Assembly (NCBI GenBank): GCA_965223435.1
Contig: CBDCWQ010000016.1
Location: forward strand, 1 to 64,000
Source: CBDCWQ01 sp965223435
Lineage (GTDB): Bacteria; Myxococcota; Kuafuiibacteriia; Kuafuiibacteriales; Kuafuiibacteriaceae
DNA length: 64,000 nucleotides
Direction: 5' to 3'
The notes beneath the pieces were generated by a model that was not told the DNA's origin, made no database searches, and was given only the letters and a program-made list of their open reading frames with translations. This document shows positions 19,780 to 29,400 of this stretch, piece after piece; positions within the stretch are counted from its first letter, which is position 1; each line of letters begins with the position of its first letter. A program made the translations under genes and the position numbers.

Positions 19780-21243
19780 ATGCGACAAGCCTCTTCCAAA
19801 GAACCCTTGATCGGCAGAAAGTCCGAAAAAAAGATCCTCACCCAGGTGCTTCAGTCCTCCCGAGCGGAATTTGTTGCAGTATACGGTCGGCGCCGGGTTG
19901 GAAAGACCTTCCTCGTGCGTTCCGTCCTCAATCGAGCCGGCGTCTCTTTTTTCCAGTTAACCGGCTCCCATCGGGGGACGCTTCGGGAACAACTCCAAAA
20001 CTTTTCCGACGCATGGCAGCGAGCGTTTTCCGAGACTGTTCCCGCTCCATCGAGCTGGCATGACGCATTTCGATTCCTCAAAAGTGCGCTCCCAAAAATC
20101 TTGCAACGCAACTCATCTCCGGTGGTTCTTTTTTTCGACGAGCTGCCTTGGCTATGTCAAAAGAACCACCGTTTTCTTTCCGCTCTCGACCATTTTTGGA
20201 ACGATTGGGCCGAAACTCAGCCAAGACTAAAAATTGTGGTCTGCGGGTCAGCAGCATCATGGATGGTCAAGAAGATCATTCGAGCGAAGGGCGGTCTACA
20301 CAATCGGCTCACTCGTCGCATCCAACTTCAAAGCTTCTCCGTCGATGAAGTCGATACATTTCTCCAACACTTCCGCATACAATACACGCCCTACGACATC
20401 GTCAAACTCTACCTCGTTCTTGGCGGCATTCCCTATTATCTGTGGCAACTTGAACGTGGTCTGTCGGTCGACCAGAACATCCAAGCGCTGAGCTTCGACC
20501 AAAATGGTGCTTTGTATACGGAATTTGACGACCTCTATGATTCACTCTTCTCATCCGGAGAAGCCTACAAAGCTATCGTTTCAGTACTGTCACGATACCA
20601 TCGTGGTCTCACGCGAACCCAACTGATCGACCAACTCCCCGAGGGATCGGGTGGCGGCCTAACCCAAAAACTTGAAAACCTGGAGACCTCCGGCTTCATC
20701 CGCAGGATACCCTCACTCAATACCCCGGTCAAAAACAGCCGCATTCGACTGATTGATGAGTTCAGCCAATTTGCGCTCCGGTTCCTAAAACCTCGCCCCC
20801 GCAGGCATTTTCAGCTCGTCGCCAAAAGTGCCTCCTTTCGAACGTGGGCAGGATTGGCCTTCGAGACTTTTTGTCTTCGGCACGTTCCCATGCTGCGTGA
20901 AGCTTTGGGCATCGCCGGTATCGTGATGCACACCGCTCAATATTGGCAGCCGGGAACGAACCAACGTGAAGGACTTCAAATCGATCTGCTGTTCGATCGG
21001 GACGATAACATTATCGATTTGTGTGAGATGAAGTTCTCGGTGAGCCCATTCGCGATCAACAAAAAATACGCGAATGAACTTCGACGGAGGACGCAGAACT
21101 TCTCTGAATCGACCAAGACAAGAAAGAGCGTCCACAACGTGTTCGTGACTATTTTCGGGATCGAGAAAAACCGCTACGCACAGGAGCTGGTCGACAAAGA
21201 GGTCAACTTCGCAGAGCTTCTTACGAAAAGTAGACAAAGATGA
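19780..21243 (+). CDS. AAA+ ATPase with C-terminal DUF234 (PD-(D/E)XK-like) domain
   Basis: A 487-aa protein of the widespread ATPase/DUF234 family. Walker A is GRRRVGKT (36-43), Walker B VVLFFDELPW (Asp120, Glu121), and sensor-1 is in VVCGSAASWM, followed by KGGLHNRLT, a family signature. Residues of about 280-325 look like a winged helix (LTRTQLIDQL, LENLETSGFIRR). The C-terminal 120 residues hold WAGLAFETFC and a PD-(D/E)XK-like core: Asp in LQIDLLFD and Glu-x-Lys in LCEMKFS, about residues 400-420. Family members are often mobile and autonomous, but their role is poorly known. ATG 19780 fits the family N-terminus. No ribosome binding site is seen because operator half-sites occupy that position. 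Transcribed alone. Confidence 0.9.
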   Translation: MRQASSKEPLIGRKSEKKILTQVLQSSRAEFVAVYGRRRVGKTFLVRSVLNRAGVSFFQLTGSHRGTLREQLQNFSDAWQRAFSETVPAPSSWHDAFRFLKSALPKILQRNSSPVVLFFDELPWLCQKNHRFLSALDHFWNDWAETQPRLKIVVCGSAASWMVKKIIRAKGGLHNRLTRRIQLQSFSVDEVDTFLQHFRIQYTPYDIVKLYLVLGGIPYYLWQLERGLSVDQNIQALSFDQNGALYTEFDDLYDSLFSSGEAYKAIVSVLSRYHRGLTRTQLIDQLPEGSGGGLTQKLENLETSGFIRRIPSLNTPVKNSRIRLIDEFSQFALRFLKPRPRRHFQLVAKSASFRTWAGLAFETFCLRHVPMLREALGIAGIVMHTAQYWQPGTNQREGLQIDLLFDRDDNIIDLCEMKFSVSPFAINKKYANELRRRTQNFSESTKTRKSVHNVFVTIFGIEKNRYAQELVDKEVNFAELLTKSRQR

Positions 21244-21618
21244 ATGGACTCTTCCTTTTGTCTCACCTACCGCCACAACGCCACGCTGGGCCGGCGGGAC
21301 TTCTTTAGAACCCGACCTTGATTTCTGTTCGCGAAACGCCACTCCCATCGTGGTTTCGCTCCCGGATGTCCCCATATTGTCCATGGGCGGTGCGTCCGAA
21401 GCAGCGCACCGAAGAACGGCCTTCTCCAAGTTCGTAGGCTTCGGGAGTCAATCCCGCTGACTTTGGCACACTTTTCGTTCATGATTTGGCTGTGTTTTTC
21501 GGCTGGCTCAAGAAAAGAAAAGCCCAGGACTGGGACAGCCTCCTTGCACTCTCCTACCCGCCGCCATGCGAGCGGCAGGACGTCAACACCAGCCACGAGT
21601 GGATTTCGAACAACGCAC
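21244..21618. other. Intergenic stretch, no gene supported
   Basis: About 375 bp. A minus-strand frame crosses it (part of 21267-21758) and could be the frameshifted continuation of the short putative lipoprotein upstream, but it has no recognisable motif. Nothing else was seen. Confidence 0.35.
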
Positions 21619-21924
21619 TCATGAAGGGATATCGTTGTGTATTCGTCTGGGTACGGTTGCGTGGAGGTCAACAACAACGCCAGATACCGTGACGGCGTCA
21701 GGAACAGAAATGCTCGACTCAATCTCGCGCCAATACTTGCTGGTCTTCGTGAGTTCAAGCGGCATATCAGTACTTGTGTATGAAAGTAACCCTGGGGTCG
21801 TGGTTAGACTGGCATGAGATTCCGTCGAAGGGGTAACGCCACACGCTGACCTGCCAAGGGCCAAAATCACGGCCATCACGTGCGTGCTGCGCATTTCTGT
21901 TCCTGTATCGTGAACAAATTGCAT
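21619..21924 (-). CDS. Short putative secreted or lipoprotein, hypothetical
   Basis: A 101-aa product from ATG 21922-21924, preceded by an excellent AAGGAAGG ribosome binding site at 8-base spacing. This is the main reason to call it. The N-terminus MRSTHVMAVILALG followed by RSACG is signal-like, with a possible but imperfect lipobox (Arg at -3). The rest is Ser/Thr-rich and matches no family I know. It could be the 5' end of a gene broken by a frameshift near 21640, because a second frame continues downstream. Confidence 0.35.
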   Translation of the reverse strand: MQFVHDTGTEMRSTHVMAVILALGRSACGVTPSTESHASLTTTPGLLSYTSTDMPLELTKTSKYWREIESSISVPDAVTVSGVVVDLHATVPRRIHNDIPS

Positions 21925-22096
21925 CGATTCTACCTTCCTTAAAACAGGACGCCACAAGCAGTATCTTTGTAGCACACTGTAGTTTTTATCGTTCTTTATG
22001 CATACGCGTAGGTCAACCAGGCTTTCTGAACATGTTGGAACAAAAGGACGACACATCGTGGATGAATGTCGTCTCGCGTACGGATGAGCGCGCACT

Positions 22097-22698
22097 CTAT
22101 CGTGTCGATGAATTCTTGAGTGGAGGCACCTTCCAGATGACGTCGTCTTGTGGCGCTGAGGTATCGAACACGCGGTTTTCAACCTCAAAGTGAATATCGA
22201 AGTACATGGGGTCTTGGGACTTGCTGATGTTGTCGATATAGAAACCGGCATCTTCGCCGGTGGAAGTCACGGCATCGAAACGATTGGTGTAGTTTGGCGC
22301 CGGGTTGTCTAGGTAGAATGGATCGGTGTTGTCGCTGAGGGCATCGGCGTCGGGTAGAGACTCAAGATCTTGTTTTTCCGACGCCTCAATCAGGTCGAGC
22401 CATGCGCCGATAAAGACACCTTCGTCGTTCTGTACGAGTCTTCCCGGCATCACGTGCCAGATCAGGAGCCCACTTCCCGGGAGGCCTTGATCGACGCCGA
22501 CCTTTTGCCGATTTTCGAGCAGAAAGTACTCATCGGTGTCCGGGACTCCGACTTTTAGAACTTCGCCCGCCTTGATGGTCCTTGTGCCGCTTTGGTTCAG
22601 CATCCGGGGCTGTGTCCAACCAAGTTCGATACGTGACCAAGCCGAAAATCCGAGGGGCGGCCAGGTGCCGTGTCCCATGAGTGCGTATTTCAGTCTGG
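22097..22698 (-). pseudogene. M6-family (immune inhibitor A-like) metalloprotease, C-terminal remnant
   Basis: About 195 residues match the post-catalytic part of secreted M6 peptidases. They include YALMGHGTWPP, GFSAWSRIELGW, YFLLENRQKVGVD, LPGSGLLIWHV and a C-terminal FYIDNISKSQDPMYFDI. The HEXXH catalytic region and signal peptide are missing. The family match ends at about 22694, exactly where IS21 IstB sequence begins on the other strand, so the gene was truncated at an insertion or deletion junction. The ATG at 22678 lies inside the conserved core and is not a real start. Non-functional as a protease. Confidence 0.8.
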
Positions 22699-23091
22699 GC
22701 GCTTGGTCAAAATGCCTGTCGAAAAGGCTTCAAAGTGCTTTACCGAAGAGCCCCAAGGCTCTTTGATGAGTTGCGCCTCGCCAAAGCCACAGGAAAGTAT
22801 GCGCGAGAGCTCAAGAAGATTGCTCGCTTCGACATGCTCATCATTGATGACTGGGCGATTGCTCCCATTAAAGACACCGAACGTCAGGACATCCTCGAAG
22901 TACTCGAAGACCGCTACGAAGCTCGGTCTACGGTTATTGCTGGACAGCTCCCACCTGAGAGACGGCACGCCTACCTGGGTGAGCCCACTCAAGCTGACGC
23001 CATTTGCGACCGGATTATGCACAACGCCCACAGGATCATGCTAAAGGGGCCATCACGCAGAAAGGAGGCCGGAAAAAAAGCTAAAGCGTAA
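22699..23091 (+). pseudogene. istB: IstB-like ATPase of an IS21-family element, 5'-truncated
   Basis: The C-terminal 130 residues of the IS21 transposition helper ATPase: ALGQNACRKGFKVLYRRAPR, LARFDMLIIDDW-type Walker B (here IARFDMLIIDDWAI), then DRYEARSTVIAGQLPPERRH, PTQADAICDRIMHNAHRIML and KGPSRRKE. The Walker A half of IstB and the whole istA gene are absent. The homology starts at the junction with the M6 protease remnant, so both were cut by the same event. It cannot support transposition. Confidence 0.9.
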
Positions 23092-23124
23092 ACCCATGGC
23101 AGGGCTATCCAGCCGTCGCTGGCT

Positions 23125-23190
23125 CCGATCACGTACACCGATCGAGCGATCACGACCAGCGATCAAGATGATCACGTAGACCGGAATACG
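23125..23190. repeat. Probable terminal repeats of the IS21-family remnant
   Basis: After the istB stop, GATCACG words recur: GATCACGTACACCG at 23127-23140, GATCACG near 23148, and GATCACGTAGACCG at 23170-23183. IS21-family elements carry several such internal repeats near each end as transposase binding sites. The element's end is probably near 23190, but the left end is lost, so no target duplication can be checked. Confidence 0.5.
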
Positions 23191-23435
23191 CATAGATCCA
23201 ATTGGACCGCCGGTGCAGGTCCGCTACCAACGACGATTTGCTTGGTCTTGCTTTGAGAGCCTTTTGGCGAGGCCGGGCGTCTTCGGTCGAAATCCGGACC
23301 TACCTGGTTGGGCGCGAGCGCTGGTGGATGAGGGTAAATAATAGTTCCTGTCCCCTTTTCCCTGTCCCCTTTTCCGTCCCCTGGAGTCCATCGCTGGCTC
23401 GATTGGCTTCGGTTCGAAAGTTTCGAACCGTATCG
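23191..23435. other. Intergenic region with tandem CCCCTTTTCCCTGT words and a palindrome
   Basis: TGTCCCCTTTTCC occurs twice in tandem at about 23349-23378, followed by a third partial copy. This resembles flanks of REP-associated transposase loci, but no transposase is present. A perfect palindrome (23410-23430) precedes the 3' end of the 4570-aa giant. No gene is supported. Confidence 0.4.
23410..23430. promoter_or_regulatory. Perfect 21-bp palindrome just after the giant gene's stop codon
   Basis: CGGTTCGAAA and TTTCGAACCG face each other around a single central base, 5 bp beyond the stop of the 4570-aa gene. In RNA this could form a 7-bp stem with a 7-base loop. No T-run follows on the minus strand, so it is not a classical intrinsic terminator. 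It may act as a 3'-end stem or be a protein binding site. Confidence 0.4.
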
Positions 23436-26400
23436 CTACTCTACCCGAAAAAGCGCGTCCTCCAATTCCACGGCGGCGACGTCGTCGGAATCCAGGCTGC
23501 TGTTCCAACCGACCGCAATGACCCCTTGGTCGGTGTCAAAGCTGGCAACGGTCGGTACACCACCGCGAACGACCAGACGTAGATTGGAGAGTTGCAGATC
23601 CTTGGTCTTGGGATTCAGTGCGAACCACCTTCGGAGTCTCTCCATCCACCACTCACGGGAGTGAAACAGTTCAACAACCGGGAGATCTTTGTTGTGGAGC
23701 TTGAGCCTGGGGGGCGCCTGAAGCACGATGCCAGGAAAGCGGACATGCGTGTAGCCGAGCTTTTTGGCTTCGTTCAGTTTCTGCGGATGATTGAGTGCAT
23801 TTCCGTTGCCCCTCGATTTATGAATACGAACTTGAATTTCGAGGTCTGCTGAAATACTCCTGTAGGCTACAAACGCGTAGTGCTGACGATCGAGGCTCCT
23901 CAGGGCATTGCGGGGAATCCAACCGCGGGCGTCATCGGTTAAGTACATGATAACCCGGTGGTCGAACTCTTGGACCTTGCGCCAAAGGTCCGAGTTCGAT
24001 TTGTGAAAGAGTACGTAGCCGTACTCCTCGGAATACATGTAGACCAAAAAGGCGCGCAGCTCGGGCCGCAAATACGACACCAGCGTTTCGAACGACAGCG
24101 GTTCGTCGCTTTGGAACGCAAAACGCACGGTGTCCTTTTCTTCGGGCACTGGTTCTCCGTGAACATCATAGTGATGGGGTTTGGACGTATCGGCCGCGAG
24201 CAGGAACCAAGACTCCGTCTGCTCTTCTGGAATGTGCCCAACGACAGACCGAAGATGCTGCCTGAGGTAGCCCCCGCCCGACATCACGACATGGGAAGTC
24301 ACGACACCCAAAAACTGGTAGTGGCGGAAACGCGAAACGAAGGAGCCCGTTTTCAAAGCATCCACAACAATGAAATACGCGCCATCCGGTACGAAAATGA
24401 CATGCGCCGTCTTCGGCAGCGAAAAACTCGCGAGGCTCACCAAGGCCCGCAACTCAGGCTCTGAAAACGCAGTTCTCGACGCGGCGACGATAGGCATGGG
24501 CCTCAACCACTCCTTTGCGGGGAAACGTGTAAGGATTTCCAGCGCCACCAGGCCCAATTGCGCTTTGACGCGTTCCGAAAGAGCCTCGAAGTTCTTACTC
24601 GCGGCGGCCTTCATGGCATCAGAGTTGCCACCATGCAGAACCGTTCGGCGCGGGGTTGTGATCGACCATTGCTCTTCTTGGTTATCAGGCACGAGCGTGC
24701 GTGCAGTCTCTTCCAGCGACTGCCTCGCCCGAACGGCTTCGGCGCCCTCCTTGTCGGTAGCCGCACCCAAAAAAATGTAAGGCATCAGCAAAGGCGCCAG
24801 GTGTTGGGCTGCGGGGAGTGAGGCGGCCCACGAAAACTTTGTAAGCCCATGAATGGGCATAAGAAAACCGAACTGCTCCTCGTGGGTCTGGGCCGCCAGC
24901 TTCGGCAACATCCCGGAACTGGCAGCTTTTTTGCCCGCGTGCGAAATGTCTTGCACGTCGATCCCTGCGCCCTCGGCCATGGCTTGCTTGAGCGTCGGCT
25001 CGAGCCATGGCGCATGAAGCATGACGGAATAGACGTAGGCATACAGGGGTGAGACCGCGTTGACGAAGCTTCCATCTCGCACGCTGTACTGACGCGCCCA
25101 GCCCTCACCCACCACGAAGAACGTCGGGGCATCCTGAGAGCCGGACCGCCGGGGGGCAACACTTTCCTTAACCCAGTTGTCGATATCACGAATGGACTCA
25201 TCCCCGTCTTTCGCGTAGTGCACGAGCACAAGCGTCCAGTCTTGTGAAGCCTCCGTGGTCTCACTATCAAGGGGAAATACAGACAAGCTTTCTTGGTTTT
25301 TCAAACGAACAACTACCGCGTGTTCTTGCAGCAAAGACGCCCAGATCTTGCCGACCCCGCCAAGTTCGGGGCCTTGGTAGACCCGAGACCCCCTGGTCAG
25401 CGACATGAACTCTCGCAACTTCGATTTCGCAACCTCTAGCCGCGAGGGGATGTAATCTTGAAAATGGCCTTGCTCAAGACGGCCCTCAATCTCGGACAGC
25501 TCCGCAATCACCACCTGGATGACATCGTCATACTCAGAGATGGTGCGCATCTTTGTCTCTCCAGCTTTCGTTTGAAGTCGCAGAAGGACAGGCTCGAGCG
25601 CCAAGATCTGCTGGGCTGCTTCCGACCATCGTTCGTACCCGTTGCCATAGCGTTCGAGCCGTTTTCGGACCAGCGTAACGTCGTCTTGGAGCACGTCGGA
25701 TGTGCTTTTGGAGCTGAGCTCCCCCGTCTGGCGACCATCCGTGGTCTGGGCTCCGCCGGTTTGGGGCGATGTTCCAGTTGAGTTCAGGCGCACTTCCCAA
25801 CCGCCTCGGTCGTAGTGTTGGGTGGTCTTTGCGTCGTACAAAAACCAAGGCTCTTTTTGGTCTTTTGGTACAAAGCCAAGCGCCACCTTTTTCGCCGTGT
25901 TGCGAGGCTGGATGTTCGTAGTGACACCTTCAAATGTGTAGTTGTCCATGTCAAAGATGAACGTCGAGGTTTCCGGAACGACCACAAACAACCCTCCATC
26001 GAGAAGTGAAATCACATACGAAATGACCGGACCACGACTCTTCCTCCACGACGCCCATCCCAATTGGTGAGCCACCTTGGGTGTAGGTTTTTGCTTTCGA
26101 GCATAGGCGATGGCCTTGGTGTCCTCACCACCTGTGGGGAGTTGAAAGAGATTGTTCAGCAATTCAATCACCGAATCTTCCCTGAGTTCACCTTGTTGCT
26201 CCAGCTCAAGAAGCGCCTCTTCGGCAAACACTTCCATGCCAACAAAGTCGCCTTTGGGTGTATACTCGCGAAGCCAGCGACCGCCGTTGACCTTAAAATT
26301 GAGTGACTGCGCTTTTGGAACCCAATGTTTCACGGCCTCCGCACGGGCAAAATCATCGGCTTCGCCAAACGGCACCGACCCATTCGGATGCGTGATCATG

Positions 26401-29400
26401 TGGAGGTGTTCGTGGGGCTCGGGACGCTTCTTAGCCCCTCTTGTGTACACCACGTACTCGCCCTCGTTGATATCGTAGACCACCGCTGCCGGCGCTTGAA
26501 GGAGGGCGCCAAGGCGAGCGTGGGTCTTCCGGCCCATCGGCCTGATCGCCCGGTCCAAAGCATCCTTCTCGGTCACCAGCAAGAAAGTGGCCACCGTCGC
26601 CTCCACAGCGTCGAAAGACTTCTCCGCATCAATTTTCAGGGTATCGTGTGCGAGCTCTACGCGGACTGTCTTGATTTGGTCACTGAGCTTGTCAAATACC
26701 GGGACTACAGTCTCCGTTTTTTCCTCCGTACCGCCAGGAGCACCGGTCCACACCCCAAGGTGCGCGCCAAGCGTATGGGCGAGGTCAGTAAACTCTTCCG
26801 AAAATGTGTAGGCCGCACCATGGGCTGACAAACGCACCCCAAGAGTGGCCAACCCGGTGTCGAGAGACTTCAGGCGATCACGCGAAACAACATCCACCGC
26901 GGTGAGCCGCTTGGATGGGACCTCTTTTTTTGGCGGATCAGACTTTTTTGGCGACGACTTCTTTGTCTTGGCCGTCTTCTTAGCCGCCGCACTGTAGGTT
27001 CGAATGTTGACAAAAGTGTCCACTTCATCTGGAGGACCATAGACGTACCAGTCGGTGTCTGGCCAACCACGCCATACGTAGCCGGGCTGCTGGACATCGA
27101 CTGGAAGCGATGGCTGCTTTTGAAAAACCAGGTTCTGAAAGTGACCACGATCCCCATCCCAAGCGTAAATGCCGGGGCGATCGTACCCGATCTCTTTTTT
27201 AGATTGCGCCCCACCCTCACCGAGGCCAGGCTCAATAAAGAGTGTGTAGTAGATCGCGTAACGAAACTCGGGCGGAAAATCGTTAAGCCAGGCAGGGAAG
27301 GTACCGCCGTTCGCCAAAGCGGAATCCACCGGGCTCTCGATACCCACCCTTTCGCGTCGCTCCGCACTCAGGCTAAGACTCACGGTGCCCTCGTATCGGT
27401 ACACCGCCACCTTGGACGTGATGTCGTGTCCAAAAACCGGCACGGCGGGGTCCAAAAGCGGAAGGCGAGGACCGTTATAGACCGCGGGTTGAACCAAGGC
27501 GTAGATCGCCTGGTCCACAAAGCGATCGGTGATTTCCCATTCCCCGGATACATTGCGATTGTATATCGGCAGTTCTCGAACCACCGCTTCGCTCTCCACA
27601 AACACTTCCCAAGCGGGCACCCAACCGACCGCAACCCACGCGCCGCGAGGCGGATCTCGAAGCATGCGAAGCCCCTTCCAGAACAGATCGCTGACCTCGG
27701 ACTTCATTTCATCCGAAGCCTGAAGGAGCGATCCCGCCCCGGTCACGCCCCCCACAAGGCCCAACGCTTGCTCCAACGATAAACCCGCGCTTGATGCGCC
27801 CTGGACTTTCTCTGTCGTTCGCAGAATCTGCTTCGCGGTTCGCAGGCCACGAACCATTTGAACGGCCGAAAACGCATGGGTAGAAGACAACTCAAAGCCA
27901 GAAGATTGCGGCGAACGCGGCTGGAGCATCAGGCCGTCGCCACAGTCTTCGCTTTGGTAGGCGCGAAGACCCCACTCGTTGCTGGCCGCCAAGTCGACCG
28001 CGTCCTCCGAAGAAACCTGTTCGCCAGTTTGACAATGGGCCGCTTCTCGAACCGGAAAACGAAACCAAAAGGATTCGCCTGTCACCGTATTTTTGACTTC
28101 GACTCCTGACTCGATAGAAACATTGCTCGGCACAAAGCCGCAAAGCTCGATGCTCGCGGGGAGCGAGCCCCCGGGTCGCCTGGTTCCACCCACAAAATGC
28201 TCCGCAAGGAGGTCATCGAAAGGCCCCGACGCATCAGCCAGGCCAGGAAGCACCACCGCCTCACCGAAGGGCACGCCATCGATGTAGGCCTCGTAGCGAG
28301 CCTCGGGCGCACCACGGTTCTCAAGGTGAAACAGGCATTGAGGCCGGTCTCGATACACTGCGTGGTTGCCATGTTCACCCGCCAAAGGCGTGATCATGAC
28401 ATCCATCTTCTGCACCGAACCCAACAACCATTTTTCACCAAGCGCGCCCCGGTCTTCGCTCTCATCGTGTACCGGGTCGAGGGGATTCCGGGCGTCCGCA
28501 AAGCCTTGACGGATACCCCACCAAGGCTTGTCTCGGTTCAACGAGGCTTGCCGAAGCTCGGCCAACCCCATGACCCCCACCTGAGGCCCAAAATCCAGCG
28601 TAAAAGGCTGCTTCCACTGAGCGGCCTCATCCGCCTCGAGCCCCAAGCCATCGAGCAAGCCGTTGATGTCCCGCTCCGGTAGAACGCCGGTGCGAAGCAT
28701 GCGGTGCATCGACGAGAGCCACGCACCGCGGTCCGGAGGCAGAACCCCAACCTTTCGAGCCAAAACACCCAAGTCGCCCCCGGCTTCGGCATTGATCCAC
28801 CGACGAAATTGGCCCACGTTGTTTGCCTCAACTGCACCCAAGGGAAAGTGTGGAGCTACCGTCTTGATGCCGCGGAGCGTGAATTGAACCCGTCCCTTGA
28901 GGCGCGGTGACAGCACCGCCCGGAGCTCGAGTGCGCTTCGTTTCCAAAACGCCGGTGAAGCTGGATGAAACGCCTGTATCGGGTCGACGAAGCCCAGTTC
29001 ATACGCCACGCTTTGATTGGTGTCCAATGAAGCCAACCCCCGCTCTAGACCAACGGTCAAACGGCGGCGGAGGGCCTCCCGCATCTCAACAAGCGAGGCT
29101 TCTGGGGACAACTCCAGCGGCTCTTGGCCTTCCAAAAAACGGTACCGCGAAGGCACCGAGCCTGTGAGACCACGATCATCGCCAAGGCGAATCTCAACCG
29201 GCTCTTGGCCTGCCCATTGACCCGCCTCCAAGACCCCATCCAGCACGTGAGACCAAGACCGGCCTATGTCTGAAAGTTCTACCGAAGCCAGCCAAGTTCC
29301 GTCCGTGAGACTTCCTCGCGCCTCGAGCACCCGACGCAACATCAAAACGACGGTGCCACACTCCATCCCCAAGGCCTCGCGGACGCTTATCGAGCCTTGG

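Noticed and set aside
23224..23508. Arg-rich 94-aa minus-strand frame
   Set aside because: It overlaps the 3' end of the 4570-aa gene and a repeat-rich intergenic stretch; no family match.
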